A stretch of 64,000 bases of DNA, from positions 1 to 64,000 of the forward strand of contig NZ_ATVM01000005.1 in NCBI RefSeq assembly GCF_000420725.1, given 5' to 3'. The notes beneath the pieces are model-generated. The model had not been told where the DNA came from. It ran no database searches and worked only from the letters and a program-made list of their open reading frames with translations. The position numbers and the translations under genes are program-made. The stretch is from Marinococcus halotolerans DSM 16375 (GTDB lineage: Bacteria > Bacillota > Bacilli > Bacillales > Marinococcaceae). Positions 38,420 to 48,164 of this stretch are shown here, in pieces (position 1 is the stretch's first letter; each line of letters opens with the position of its first letter).

Positions 38420-38893
38420 TTGTTATCGCAAGCCTCAGTTTTTTTACTTATACTGCTTGCGGTGGGGATTTTCGCAAAGAACCAGTCATTAATTATAGCT
38501 GTCGCTGCTTTAATCGTTATTAAATGGACAGGGCTGGGCGATAAAATATTTCCGTTTATGCAGGCAAAAGGCATTGAAATTGCTGTTACTATTTTGACAT
38601 TTGCGGTTCTGGTTCCTATTGCTACCGGGGACATCGGCTTTCGCCAGCTTGGCGAAGCAGTTCGTTCTTATTATGCATGGATCGCGCTCGCCTCAGGTAT
38701 CCTGGTGGCACTGATTGCCAAGGGAGGCGTGGAGCTCCTTCAGACAGATCCGCATATTACTACCGCACTTGTACTTGGTACCATTTTAGCAGTAGCTCTG
38801 TTTAACGGTATAGCCGTCGGGCCTCTTATCGGGGCCGGCATCGCTTATATTGCGATGAGAGCCGTGGAGTGGTTTTCCTCTCTCGGCGGATAG
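38420..38893 (+). CDS. ytwI: DUF441 membrane protein (YtwI-like)
   Basis: A 157-residue protein with four or five membrane helices and the DUF441 landmarks VPIATGDIGF, YAWIALASGI and GVAVGPLIG-like GIAVGPLIGAGIAY. Function unknown. The start is TTG at 38420, ten bases after GGAAGGA, and the N-terminus MLSQASVFLLILL aligns with the YtwI family start, so the rare codon is well supported; the ATG at 38415 is out of frame. B. subtilis has ytvI between fxsA and ytwI; it is absent here. Confidence 0.85.
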   Translation: MLSQASVFLLILLAVGIFAKNQSLIIAVAALIVIKWTGLGDKIFPFMQAKGIEIAVTILTFAVLVPIATGDIGFRQLGEAVRSYYAWIALASGILVALIAKGGVELLQTDPHITTALVLGTILAVALFNGIAVGPLIGAGIAYIAMRAVEWFSSLGG

Positions 38894-38905
38894 GCGGCTG
38901 AATGA

Positions 38906-38927
38906 CAGCCGGAGGCATCTCCGGCTG
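38906..38927 (+). terminator. Hairpin after the DUF441 gene, possible terminator
   Basis: CAGCCGGAG (38906-38914) pairs with CTCCGGCTG (38919-38927). Only CTTAAAC follows, so termination would be weak or factor-assisted. Confidence 0.45.
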
Positions 38928-39064
38928 CTTAAACAGGGAAAAGGTCATTATTGTGTACACAATTGAATGCGCTATACCTCCAAAAAGTGGCAGTACAATG
39001 GGTTTTTATGTCAAAAACAGACCAACCGTTCTGTTTTCGAAGCGTATGTTTTGTTAAATGGAAA

Positions 39065-39098
39065 ATGTAAGCATTTTCTTCAGTACATACGTTATACT
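39065..39098 (+). promoter_or_regulatory. cre-like site and -10 element upstream of citZ
   Basis: ATGTAAGCATTTTCT (39065-39079) matches the CcpA cre consensus WTGNAARCGNWWWCA at 13 of 15 positions, the core G being A. A -10 TATACT follows at 39093-39098; the -35 would lie inside the cre and is poor. B. subtilis citZ is CcpA- and CcpC-controlled, so repression by glucose is plausible. Confidence 0.45.
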
Positions 39099-39124
39099 TT
39101 TTGAATTAAAGGAGAGATTGTGTA

Positions 39125-40240
39125 ATGAGTTCAACTCGTGGTTTAGAAGGCGTTGTAGCTACTACTTCCAGTGTCAGCTCCATTGTTGATGATGTGTTAA
39201 AGTACCAGGGATATCATATTGATGACCTGACAGAACATGCATCTTTTGAAGAAGTTATTTATCTGCTTTGGTACGGAGAACTCCCAACTAAAGAAGAATA
39301 TAACAATTTTCGCCAGTCGCTCATGGATAATATGAGCGTGCCGGACGAAGTCTTTGATTATATGAAAAACTATCCTGTCGATAAAGTACGGCCTATGGCA
39401 GCTCTTCGGACTGCAGTTTCCCAGTTGAGCTTATACGACAGTGAAGCTGATGACATGAGCGAAGAAGCAAACCAGCATAAAGCTGTGCGTCTGCAGGCAC
39501 AAATTCTATCTCTCGTCACAGGTTTTGCAAGAATTCGAAAAGGAAAAGATCCAATCAAGCCTGATCCTGCACTAAGCTTTTCTGCAAACTTTTTGTATAT
39601 GCTAAACGGAGAAGAGCCGGATGAAACGTCCATCAAAGCATTCAATAAAGCAATGATCCTGCACGCCGATCATGAGCTGAATGCCTCTACGTTTACTGCG
39701 CGTGTCTGTGTGGCCACCCTTTCTGATATGTACTCCGGAGTAACAGCTGCCATCGGAGCACTAAAAGGGCCCCTGCACGGCGGTGCCAACGAGCGCGTGA
39801 TGGAAATGCTTACGGATATCGGTACGCCGGAAAATGTAGACAGTCATGTGCAGAAGCTTCTCGACAATAAAGAAAAGATTATGGGATTCGGCCACCGGGT
39901 ATATAAAACCGGAGATCCACGTGCTAAGCATTTGCGCGAAATGTCCCGCCAGCTGACAGAGGTGACCGGGGAATCAAAATGGTATGATATGTCGATGAAA
40001 GTCGAAGAAAAAATTGAAAACGAAAAAGGACTTCTGCCGAACGTGGACTTCTTTTCAGCGTCTGTGTACCACAGTCTCGGCATCGACCACGACTTGTTCA
40101 CACCAATTTTTGCCGTCAGCCGCACATCCGGATGGATTGCCCATATTCTTGAACAGTATGAAAACAATCGTTTAATCCGTCCGCGTGCAGAATACGTCGG
40201 TCCGGAAAATAAAACGTACGTTTCTCTTGAAGAACGGTAG
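39125..40240 (+). CDS. citZ: Citrate synthase
   Basis: Condenses oxaloacetate and acetyl-CoA at the entry to the TCA cycle. The 371-residue length is that of Gram-positive type citrate synthase. The histidine motifs LHADHELNAS (near 183-192) and GFGHRVYKTGDPR (near 256-268) and the late aspartate region NVDFFSASVY are all present. ATG at 39125 follows AAAGGAGAG. First gene of the citZ-icd-mdh cluster, as in B. subtilis. Confidence 0.98.
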   Translation: MSSTRGLEGVVATTSSVSSIVDDVLKYQGYHIDDLTEHASFEEVIYLLWYGELPTKEEYNNFRQSLMDNMSVPDEVFDYMKNYPVDKVRPMAALRTAVSQLSLYDSEADDMSEEANQHKAVRLQAQILSLVTGFARIRKGKDPIKPDPALSFSANFLYMLNGEEPDETSIKAFNKAMILHADHELNASTFTARVCVATLSDMYSGVTAAIGALKGPLHGGANERVMEMLTDIGTPENVDSHVQKLLDNKEKIMGFGHRVYKTGDPRAKHLREMSRQLTEVTGESKWYDMSMKVEEKIENEKGLLPNVDFFSASVYHSLGIDHDLFTPIFAVSRTSGWIAHILEQYENNRLIRPRAEYVGPENKTYVSLEER

Positions 40241-40300
40241 GCTGGAATGTAAATAGCGGAAAGCGGTAATTCGTTTTCCGGTCCCTGCTTAGCCAGCGTT

Positions 40301-40322
40301 CCGGGCATAAAATTATGCCCGG
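40301..40322 (+). other. Stable hairpin between citZ and icd
   Basis: A perfect 10-bp stem CCGGGCATAA / TTATGCCCGG with a two-base loop centre. GTAAAAAAAG follows, so it is not an intrinsic terminator on the plus strand; on the minus strand the T tract precedes the stem. It may protect the citZ message 3' end or set relative expression within the operon. Confidence 0.75.
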
Positions 40323-40364
40323 GTAAAAAAAGAAAAGTTGATCACATTAAAGGAGGATTTATTC

Positions 40365-41633
40365 ATGTCTAATGGAGAAAAAATTCAAACTAATAATGGT
40401 AACTTAACGGTGCCAAACGAACCAATTATTCCTTATATCGAAGGGGACGGCATCGGCCCGGACATCTGGGCTGCAGCAGAGAAAGTTCTGGATGCAGCTG
40501 TAGAAAAAGCTTATAACGGTGAAAAGAAAATTCACTGGAAAGAGATCCTTGTAGGTCAGAAAGCTTATGACAAAACAGGCGAGTGGCTCCCAGAAGAATC
40601 CCTGGATGCTATCCGTGAATACTTAATCGCTATTAAAGGCCCGCTTACGACTCCTATTGGCGGAGGAATCCGTTCCCTGAACGTAGCACTGCGCCAGAAG
40701 CTTGACCTGTTTACGTGCCTGCGCCCGGTACAGCACTTTACAGGCGTACCTTCCCCGGTAAAGCGTCCGGAAGATGTTAACATGGTGATTTTCCGTGAGA
40801 ACACTGAGGATATTTATGCCGGTATCGAATTCCAAGAAGGCACAGATGAAGTGAAAAAAGTAATCGACTTCCTGCAAAATGAAATGGGCTCCGAAAACAT
40901 TCGTTTCCCTGAAACGTCCGGCATCGGCGTAAAACCTGTTTCAAGAGAAGGTACTGAGCGTCTCGTGCGTGCGTCTATTCAATACGCACTGGATGAAGGT
41001 CGTGAAAGTGTGACCCTCGTACACAAGGGTAATATTATGAAGTTCACCGAAGGCTCCTTCAAAAACTGGGGTTACGACCTTGCAGAGCGCGAATTCGGCG
41101 ATAAAGTATTCACGTGGCGCGAATACGATGAAATCGTAGAAAAAGAAGGCAAGGAAGCAGGAAATGCTGCTCAGGATAAAGCGGTAAGCGAAGGCAAAAT
41201 CATCGTAAAAGATGCTATTGCAGACATCTTCCTGCAGCAGATTCTGACACGTCCGAAAGAGTTCGATGTGGTAGCCACTATGAACTTGAACGGAGACTAT
41301 GTTTCCGACGCCCTCGCTGCACAGGTTGGCGGCATTGGTATCGCGCCGGGCGCCAACATCAACTATGAGACAGGACACGCTATTTTCGAAGCTACGCACG
41401 GTACAGCGCCAAAATATGCCGGCCTGGACAAAGTAAATCCATCTTCTGTGATTCTGTCCGGTGAACTGCTTCTTCGTCATCTTGGCTGGAATGAAGCGGC
41501 TGAGCTTGTGCTTCAATCCATGGACAAAACCATCGGAAGCAAAGTCGTTACCTATGACTTCGCACGTCTGATGGACGGAGCAAAAGAAGTGAAGTGCTCC
41601 GAGTTCGGTGACGCTCTAATCAGCAATATGTAA
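40365..41633 (+). CDS. icd: NADP-dependent isocitrate dehydrogenase
   Basis: Oxidative decarboxylation of isocitrate to 2-oxoglutarate. The 422-residue protein has the substrate loop [13 protein letters not shown] with Ser104, the residue that binds isocitrate and is phosphorylated in E. coli, [11 protein letters not shown] near 149-159, and GTAPKYAG near the C-terminus for cofactor binding. ATG at 40365 is eight bases after AGGAGG; upstream frame to 40338 has no ribosome site. It precedes mdh by 29 bases. Confidence 0.98.
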   Translation: MSNGEKIQTNNGNLTVPNEPIIPYIEGDGIGPDIWAAAEKVLDAAVEKAYNGEKKIHWKEILVGQKAYDKTGEWLPEESLDAIREYLIAIKGPLTTPIGGGIRSLNVALRQKLDLFTCLRPVQHFTGVPSPVKRPEDVNMVIFRENTEDIYAGIEFQEGTDEVKKVIDFLQNEMGSENIRFPETSGIGVKPVSREGTERLVRASIQYALDEGRESVTLVHKGNIMKFTEGSFKNWGYDLAEREFGDKVFTWREYDEIVEKEGKEAGNAAQDKAVSEGKIIVKDAIADIFLQQILTRPKEFDVVATMNLNGDYVSDALAAQVGGIGIAPGANINYETGHAIFEATHGTAPKYAGLDKVNPSSVILSGELLLRHLGWNEAAELVLQSMDKTIGSKVVTYDFARLMDGAKEVKCSEFGDALISNM

Positions 41634-41662
41634 TCCAATCAATTGATAGGAGATGAGCATGC

Positions 41663-42607
41663 ATGGCTATTACGCGCAGAAAAGTTTCAGTTATAGGAGG
41701 CGGCTTTACAGGTGCTACTACGGCTCTTATGGTTGCCCAGAAAGAGCTCGGGGATGTAGTGCTTGTAGATGTCCCGGACAATGAAGGACCGACAAAAGGG
41801 AAAGCACTCGATATGCTCGAGTCGACTCCGGTAAACGGCTCGGATGTTAATGTGACCGGCACCTCGGATTACGCTGATACAGCTGGCTCGGACATTGTCG
41901 TGATTACAGCAGGTATTGCAAGAAAGCCGGGGATGAGCCGGGATGATCTGATTAATACAAATGCAAAAATCATGAAATCTGTCACAAAAGAAATTGTGAA
42001 GCATTCACCGGAATGCATTATTGTGGTGCTCACGAACCCGGCAGATGCAATGACTTATGCGGTATATAAAGAATCTGGCTTCCCTAAAAACCGTGTTATC
42101 GGCCAGTCCGGGGTGCTCGATACGGCACGCTTCCGTACGTTTGTCGCCCAGGAAACCGGCATATCTGTGGAAGACATCCAGGGCTTCGTTCTTGGTGGCC
42201 ACGGAGATGACATGGTACCGCTGATCCGTTACTCGAACGCTGGCGGAGTGCCGCTGACGAAGCTCATATCCCAGGAACGTATTGACGCCATTATTGAACG
42301 CACACGCAAGGGCGGAGGAGAAATTGTGCAGCTTCTTGGTAATGGAAGCGCCTATTACGCACCGGCCGCCGCTCTTACGGAAATGGTTGAAGCGATTTTG
42401 AAGGATAAAAAGCGCGTGCTCCCATCTATTGCTTATCTTGAAGGCGAATATGGATATAATGATCTTTACCTCGGGGTACCGACCATTCTTGGCGGCAACG
42501 GGCTGGAAAAGATTATCGAGCTCGAGCTGACAGAGGAAGAACAAAATCAATTGAATACTTCTGCTGATTCTGTTCGTGATGTCATGAAGGCCTTACCGAA
42601 CGATTAA
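41663..42607 (+). CDS. mdh: Malate dehydrogenase (LDH-like type)
   Basis: Oxidises malate to oxaloacetate with NAD. The 314-residue protein has the Rossmann loop [10 protein letters not shown] (12-21), the substrate arginine loop [11 protein letters not shown] with three arginines near 83-93, and the proton relay GGHGDDM near 176-182. The loop residues identify it as malate and not lactate dehydrogenase. ATG at 41663 follows AGGAGATGAG. Last gene of citZ-icd-mdh, followed by a strong terminator. Confidence 0.98.
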   Translation: MAITRRKVSVIGGGFTGATTALMVAQKELGDVVLVDVPDNEGPTKGKALDMLESTPVNGSDVNVTGTSDYADTAGSDIVVITAGIARKPGMSRDDLINTNAKIMKSVTKEIVKHSPECIIVVLTNPADAMTYAVYKESGFPKNRVIGQSGVLDTARFRTFVAQETGISVEDIQGFVLGGHGDDMVPLIRYSNAGGVPLTKLISQERIDAIIERTRKGGGEIVQLLGNGSAYYAPAAALTEMVEAILKDKKRVLPSIAYLEGEYGYNDLYLGVPTILGGNGLEKIIELELTEEEQNQLNTSADSVRDVMKALPND

Positions 42608-42620
42608 AGAAGTACTGTGG

Positions 42621-42651
42621 GCTGCCTGTATCATACAGGCAGCTTTTTTTT
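42621..42651 (+). terminator. Terminator of the citZ-icd-mdh operon
   Basis: A 10-bp perfect stem GCTGCCTGTA / TACAGGCAGC with a three-base loop and eight T. Confidence 0.96.
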
Positions 42652-42676
42652 GCCTGCAGGCGAAAAGCGATAAACA

Positions 42677-42706
42677 TTGAGCTGTGCTGCCAGCTTATAG
42701 TATGAT
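42677..42706 (+). promoter_or_regulatory. Probable promoter of phoPR
   Basis: TTGAGC (42677-42682), 18 bases, TATGAT (42701-42706). No clear PhoP box repeats (TTAACA-like) are visible next to it. Confidence 0.6.
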
Positions 42707-42777
42707 GAATGTGACAGATGCAGCAGCTCGGGAAAATAATCAGGGCCAAGGGGGGCGCTGAGAGGCGGAGGGTTCAT

Positions 42778-43488
42778 ATGGCAACAAGGTTGTTGGTAGT
42801 AGACGATGAAGAATCTATCGTAACGCTGTTAAAATACAATCTCGAGCAGTCGGGATACACGGTGGATACCGCTTATGACGGCGTGGAAGCACTCCGGAAA
42901 GCACAGCAGGTAACGTACGATTTAATTGTGCTCGATCTGATGATTCCAGAGATCGACGGCCTCGAAGTTTGCCGGAAAATCCGGACAGAAAAGATTCAGG
43001 TCCCAATTTTAATGCTGACTGCAAAAGACGAAGAATTTGATAAAGTGCTCGGTCTTGAACTTGGAGCCGATGATTATATGACAAAGCCGTTCAGCCCGCG
43101 CGAGCTGGTTGCCCGTGTCAAGGCGATTATGCGCAGAGTGGACTATTCCGGGCAGGAAACGGAAATGGAAAAAATAGAAAGTAAAACCATCGGTCACTTA
43201 ACAGTGTATCCGGAAAATTATGAAGCATACGTGAAAGAAGAAGCGCTTGAGCTGACCCCGAAGGAATTTGAACTACTCGTCTATTTAATTAATCATAAAG
43301 GGCGGGTGCTTACGCGGGACCAGCTATTGAATGCAGTATGGAATTACGAATTTGTCGGAGACACGAGAATTGTCGATGTACATATTAGTCATCTGCGTGA
43401 AAAAATTGAACCGAATACGAAAAAACCGGTATACATCAAAACGGTCCGTGGTCTTGGCTATAAATTTGAGGAGCCAGCGCCTGCATGA
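42778..43488 (+). CDS. phoP: Response regulator PhoP, OmpR family
   Basis: Phosphate-starvation response regulator. The 236-residue protein has a receiver domain (about 4-118) with the acidic pair D9-D10, phospho-acceptor D53 in VLDLMIP and the switch Lys in [11 protein letters not shown], then a winged-helix DNA-binding domain (about 135-232, [23 protein letters not shown]). ATG at 42778 follows GGCGGAGG. It overlaps phoR by four bases. Its position behind mdh is the B. subtilis phoPR position, which supports PhoP over the close paralogue WalR. Confidence 0.95.
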   Translation: MATRLLVVDDEESIVTLLKYNLEQSGYTVDTAYDGVEALRKAQQVTYDLIVLDLMIPEIDGLEVCRKIRTEKIQVPILMLTAKDEEFDKVLGLELGADDYMTKPFSPRELVARVKAIMRRVDYSGQETEMEKIESKTIGHLTVYPENYEAYVKEEALELTPKEFELLVYLINHKGRVLTRDQLLNAVWNYEFVGDTRIVDVHISHLREKIEPNTKKPVYIKTVRGLGYKFEEPAPA

Positions 43489-45266
43489 AACGATTCCGTA
43501 CCCGCCTGATTGTAGCTCTAATGGCGATTATTTTAATCGTTTTGACCGTCGTGGGGCTTGTGATCGGGCAGATTGTCCGTTCTCTTTATGTGGATGAGCT
43601 CGAAAACAGTCTGGAAAGAGAGGCGAACCTTTCCGCCTCTATTGCTGAAGAGCGGGATGAAGGAAACTGGGAAGCACTGGCACAGAATATAAGCAGCCAG
43701 CTGGATGTCCGCGTGACAATTTTGAATGAAACCGGCGAAGTTATTGGAGAAACGGAAGCTGAATCAGAGGAACTCGACAATCATTTCGGGCGTCCGGAAA
43801 TAGAGGATGCCCGTGAAAGCGGAGAAGGAAGTAACATCCGGTACAGTAATACGCTGGAGGCGGAGCTTCTATATTACGCAGTCCCTTTTTCGTATGAAAA
43901 TAATACGTATTATATGCGGCTTGCGATTCCAGTGGAGCAGATCAATGCGACCAACTGGCTGATTTGGGGGACGTTAATTGGCAGCTTCGCTATCGCGCTT
44001 CTAATCATTTTATACATTACAACAAAAGTGACAAACCAATTGACCAAACCGATCACTCAGGCTACTAATACAGCCAATGAACTGGCTAAAGGAAATTTCA
44101 GCGCCCGGGCTTACGGGGGCGCGCAGGACGAAGTCGGTCAGCTGACCCGGTCAATCAACGTGCTCGCATTTAATCTTGAAAGCGTGACAAAGGAAAACCA
44201 GGAGCAGCAGGAGAGGCTCGAAACGCTGATCAATACGATGGAAAGCGGACTGGTGTTTATAAACAGCCGCGGGGAAATTACGTTGATGAATGCCTACTGC
44301 GCCCGGATTTTTGAGGAAGATACAAGTCAGTGGCTCGATTTGCTGTACTATGAAGCGATTGATGAGAAAGAAATCATTAAGCTTATCCAGAAGATATTCT
44401 TAACGGAGAGCCGGTCGAGTGCCACTGTGCAGATGCTCCATGAACTTGAGGTGCGTTTTTTCCACGTTTATGGTGCTCCGGTGCTGGGGGAAAAAGACGA
44501 GCTGCGTGGCATTGTGCTTGTCCTGCATGACATTACAGAGTTGAAAAAGCTCGAGGAAGTGCGCAAAGATTTTGTCGCAAACGTGTCACACGAATTAAAA
44601 ACGCCGGTGACCTCAGTAAAAGGCTTTACCGAAACGCTCCTGGACGGAGCGATGCATGACGAAGCATTAAGCAGGCAGTTTCTGGACATCATTTGGAAAG
44701 AAAGCGACCGGCTGCAGGATTTGATCAGTGATCTGCTGGAGCTTTCAAGAATTGAACAGGATTATTTTGAATTGAGCCGGGCACGGTTCGATGTGAGCAG
44801 TACCACAGCAGAAGCTGTTCGCCTGCTTGAGCCTAAAGCGATTGATAAGCATTTGCTGCTTACTTCGCGTGTGGACGCAGAAATTTATATGGACGGGGAC
44901 GAAGCCCGGTTAAAGCAGATCATTATCAATCTGGTCAATAATGCCATTATTTACACAAAAGAGGGCGGGGAAGTGCAGGTCCGTTTGTTTAAGGAAGCAG
45001 AGGAAGTAGTGCTTGAAGTGGAAGACAACGGCATCGGCATCAGCCCCGAGCAGCTGCCGCGTATTTTTGAGCGGTTCTATCGTGTTGATAGAGCGAGAAG
45101 CCGTGGCTCGGGCGGCACCGGACTCGGTCTTGCCATTGTTAAGCATCTGACGGATGCTCATGGCGGCCGTATCGAAGTGAACAGCACCAGGGACGAAGGG
45201 ACAGTATTCACATTGCGTTTTCCTGTGGAAAGACAGCCCGGGGAGGAAGAATTTACAAATTCTTAA
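43485..45266 (+). CDS. phoR: Sensor histidine kinase PhoR
   Basis: Membrane kinase partner of PhoP. The 593 residues are laid out as a first membrane helix (about 9-31), an extracytoplasmic PAS-like domain (32-155), a second helix (158-180), HAMP (about 181-235), a cytoplasmic PAS (about 240-350), HisKA with phospho-accepting His369 in NVSHELKTP, and HATPase_c with [16 protein letters not shown] and GGTGLGLAI. In B. subtilis the cytoplasmic PAS reports wall teichoic acid metabolism. Translationally coupled to phoP through an ATGA overlap. Confidence 0.95.
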   Translation: MKRFRTRLIVALMAIILIVLTVVGLVIGQIVRSLYVDELENSLEREANLSASIAEERDEGNWEALAQNISSQLDVRVTILNETGEVIGETEAESEELDNHFGRPEIEDARESGEGSNIRYSNTLEAELLYYAVPFSYENNTYYMRLAIPVEQINATNWLIWGTLIGSFAIALLIILYITTKVTNQLTKPITQATNTANELAKGNFSARAYGGAQDEVGQLTRSINVLAFNLESVTKENQEQQERLETLINTMESGLVFINSRGEITLMNAYCARIFEEDTSQWLDLLYYEAIDEKEIIKLIQKIFLTESRSSATVQMLHELEVRFFHVYGAPVLGEKDELRGIVLVLHDITELKKLEEVRKDFVANVSHELKTPVTSVKGFTETLLDGAMHDEALSRQFLDIIWKESDRLQDLISDLLELSRIEQDYFELSRARFDVSSTTAEAVRLLEPKAIDKHLLLTSRVDAEIYMDGDEARLKQIIINLVNNAIIYTKEGGEVQVRLFKEAEEVVLEVEDNGIGISPEQLPRIFERFYRVDRARSRGSGGTGLGLAIVKHLTDAHGGRIEVNSTRDEGTVFTLRFPVERQPGEEEFTNS

Positions 45267-45362
45267 TCTCCGGTAAACGACCTGTTTACATTTTTGTTAT
45301 AACATAGTGGTTGAACGGGTTTTCATCCGCTGTTGGTTTTTGCAGCGGGCTGCATCCCTTTG

Positions 45363-45397
45363 GAACGAAAGCACCCCTTGGCTTTCGTTCTTTTTTT
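45363..45397 (+). terminator. Terminator after phoPR
   Basis: A 10-bp perfect stem GAACGAAAGC / GCTTTCGTTC (45363-45390) followed by seven T. Confidence 0.95.
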
Positions 45398-45419
45398 ATG
45401 CTTTTTTCAGGTAGACATT

Positions 45420-45448
45420 CTGACGCTGTCCGTGGTGTATGATAAAAT
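45420..45448 (+). promoter_or_regulatory. Probable promoter of polA-mutM-coaE
   Basis: CTGACG (45420-45425), 17 bases, TAAAAT (45443-45448). A short AAGCCG/CGGCTT hairpin with five T (45490-45507) lies between it and polA and could attenuate. Confidence 0.55.
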
Positions 45449-45527
45449 ATAACGATGAACGTGAAAGCCCGCTTAAGGATGTACATAAGAAGCCGGTTCG
45501 GCTTTTTGTAATAAGGAGGACAATAAT

Positions 45528-48152
45528 TTGAGTAAACTAGTGTTAATGGATGGAAACAGTATTGCTTACCGGGCATTTTTTGCCCTCCCTCTTTTAAATA
45601 ACGATAAAGGCGTGTACACAAATGCCATTTACGGCTTTACCACCATGCTTCTAAAAATTCTGGAGGACGAGGACCCAAGTCATGTGCTCGTGGCCTTTGA
45701 TGCCGGAAAAACAACCTTCCGTCACGATACTTACAGCGAATATAAATCCGGACGGGAAAAAACTCCCTCTGAGTTGTCTGAACAGCTTCCAGTCATCCGT
45801 GAAGTGCTGGACGTTTTTAAAGTCCCTTATATCGAAAAGGAAAACTATGAAGCAGATGATATTATCGGTACGCTCTCGAAACAGGCCGAGGACGAAAACT
45901 GGGATGTGCGCATCTATACTGGTGACCGTGACCTGCTGCAGCTGGTCAGCCCCCACGTCCACGTTTCCTTTATTAAAAAAGGAATAACGAATACCGAGCT
46001 GTACGACCCGGATGCCATTCAGGAACGATATGGCCTTACTCCTATTCAGATTACCGATATGAAGGGACTTATGGGAGACAGCTCGGATAATATTCCGGGC
46101 GTGCCCGGCATCGGGGAAAAGACGGCATTGAAGCTGTTGCAGGAGTATGGATCTGTTGATAAAGTACTGGAATCCATTGATAAAATCTCCGGAAAAAAGA
46201 TGAAAGAACGACTCGAAGAAAACAAGGAACAGGCGAGAATGAGTAAAGAACTCGCTGTCATTTACCGGGACACGCCGCTTGATTTGGAGCTTCAGCAATT
46301 AAAGCATGAGGAATATGACGTAAAAGAGGTAACAGATCTTTTCCGCGAGCTGGAGTTTCAAACGCTATTGAACAAGTTTGATGACGTAGATGAAGCGCAG
46401 CAGACTTTCGACGAGCTGGCATACAAACATGTGACAGATGTGCAGGAGGATATACTCGTCTCCCCGTCAGCCCTGGTGGTGGAAGTGCCGGAAGAAAATT
46501 ATCACCACGGGAGCATCTGGGGCGTAGCGGTTATTAACGAAACCGGCCGGTATTTTATTTCCACAGAAGACGCACTGCAGAGTGAAGCGTTCCAGGCCTG
46601 GGCTAAAGACGAGTCCAAAGAGAAATATACGTTTGATACAAAGCGGGCTGTCGTTGCGCTTGGCTGGAAAGGTGTAGAACTCCGGGGCATCACTCATGAT
46701 ACGCTGATCGCCTCCTATTTGATTGACCCATCCGTATCTTCACATCACGTGTCTGATATAGCGAAGCGCCGGAATCTGCAGGTGGTGGATACCGATGAAG
46801 CTGTTTACGGCAAAGGTGCCAAACGCACGAAGCCGGAGGAAAATGCACTGGCAGAGCATCTGATCCGCAAAGGTGAAGCTGTCTACCGGCTGCAGGGAAA
46901 AATTGAAGAGGACTTAAAGCAGAACGAGCAGCTAGAACTGTTTAGAGAACTGGAAATGCCGCTGTCGCTAGTACTCGGACAAATGGAGACCCAGGGTATC
47001 TGTGTGGATCGTTCGCAGCTTGAGACGATCGGTGATGAACTGGACGGCCGTCTCGCAGAGCTTGAAAAAGAAATATACAAACAGGCCGGACGTGAATTTA
47101 ATATTAACTCGCCAAAGCAGCTTGGGCCGATTCTGTTCGAAGAGCTGGGGCTGCCTGCCATTAAGAAAACGAAAACCGGCTACTCCACCTCGGCGGATGT
47201 GCTCGAAAAACTCAGTGACCAGCATGAAATTATTCCGAGTCTGCTGTTGTACCGCCAGATTTCGAAGCTGCGCTCCACGTATATTGAAGGGCTTTTAAAA
47301 GTTATTCACCCAACTACAGGTAAAATTCATACGATGTTTAACCAGGCGATTACGCAGACAGGACGGCTGAGTTCGACGGAGCCGAATCTGCAGAACATTC
47401 CGATCCGCCTTGAAGAAGGCCGGCGCATCCGGAAAGCGTTCATTCCTTCTGAATCCGGGTGGTCTATTTTATCGGCAGACTATTCGCAGATTGAGCTTCG
47501 GGTACTCGCTCATATCGCAGACGATGAGGGTCTCAAGGAAGCCTTTCAAAACAATATGGATATTCATACAAAAACAGCGATGGATGTGTTTGGCGTCGAA
47601 CAGGAGGATGTCACATCAAACATGCGCAGAAGTGCCAAAGCCGTGAACTTCGGGATTGTGTACGGAATCTCGGACTACGGGCTTTCACAGAGTCTTGGCA
47701 TTACGCGAAACGAAGCGAAAGAATTTATTGAAAGCTATTTAAAAAGCTACCCTAACGTGCAGAATTATATGAATGAAATTAAAGATGAAGCCAGGCGCGA
47801 CGGGTTTGTGACCACACTTCTGCACCGCCGCAGGTATCTGCCCGACATGAACAGCCGCAACTTTAACCAGCGCAGCTTTGCAGAAAGAACTGCCATGAAT
47901 ACTCCTATTCAGGGAACTGCAGCTGATATTATTAAAAAAGCGATGGTGGATGTAAGCAAAGCCCTTGAAGAAAAAGGTCTGAGCAGCCGGCTGCTCCTGC
48001 AGGTACACGACGAATTAATTTTCGAAGTGCCGGAAAACGAAGTTGAAACCATGCAGGAGCTTGTGCCGGAGCTGATGGAGAAGACAATTGAACTGTCGGT
48101 GCCTTTAAAAGCAGATGTGGCACAGGGGCCGACATGGTATGATGCGAAATAA
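45528..48152 (+). CDS. polA: DNA polymerase I
   Basis: Repair and Okazaki-fragment polymerase. The 874-residue protein has a 5'-3' nuclease domain (about 1-290, LMDGNSIAYRAFFALP, GDSSDNIPGVPGIGEKTA), a central domain that keeps the 3'-5' exonuclease fold without its DEDD metal residues, and the polymerase domain (about 470-874: DYSQIELRVLAH, the O-helix RRSAKAVNFGIVYG, QVHDELIFE). It therefore should not proofread, as in B. subtilis and Geobacillus. The start is TTG at 45528, eight bases after AAGGAGGA. Twelve bases separate it from mutM. Confidence 0.98.
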   Translation: MSKLVLMDGNSIAYRAFFALPLLNNDKGVYTNAIYGFTTMLLKILEDEDPSHVLVAFDAGKTTFRHDTYSEYKSGREKTPSELSEQLPVIREVLDVFKVPYIEKENYEADDIIGTLSKQAEDENWDVRIYTGDRDLLQLVSPHVHVSFIKKGITNTELYDPDAIQERYGLTPIQITDMKGLMGDSSDNIPGVPGIGEKTALKLLQEYGSVDKVLESIDKISGKKMKERLEENKEQARMSKELAVIYRDTPLDLELQQLKHEEYDVKEVTDLFRELEFQTLLNKFDDVDEAQQTFDELAYKHVTDVQEDILVSPSALVVEVPEENYHHGSIWGVAVINETGRYFISTEDALQSEAFQAWAKDESKEKYTFDTKRAVVALGWKGVELRGITHDTLIASYLIDPSVSSHHVSDIAKRRNLQVVDTDEAVYGKGAKRTKPEENALAEHLIRKGEAVYRLQGKIEEDLKQNEQLELFRELEMPLSLVLGQMETQGICVDRSQLETIGDELDGRLAELEKEIYKQAGREFNINSPKQLGPILFEELGLPAIKKTKTGYSTSADVLEKLSDQHEIIPSLLLYRQISKLRSTYIEGLLKVIHPTTGKIHTMFNQAITQTGRLSSTEPNLQNIPIRLEEGRRIRKAFIPSESGWSILSADYSQIELRVLAHIADDEGLKEAFQNNMDIHTKTAMDVFGVEQEDVTSNMRRSAKAVNFGIVYGISDYGLSQSLGITRNEAKEFIESYLKSYPNVQNYMNEIKDEARRDGFVTTLLHRRRYLPDMNSRNFNQRSFAERTAMNTPIQGTAADIIKKAMVDVSKALEEKGLSSRLLLQVHDELIFEVPENEVETMQELVPELMEKTIELSVPLKADVAQGPTWYDAK

Positions 48153-48164
48153 GGAGAGAAAACG

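Noticed and set aside
40301-40322. citZ-icd hairpin as a Rho-independent terminator
   Set aside because: A purine-rich tail, not a T tract, follows on the coding strand.
45490-45507. Mini-hairpin with five T just before polA as a true terminator
   Set aside because: The stem is only six pairs and it would separate polA from its own best promoter; noted only as a possible attenuator.
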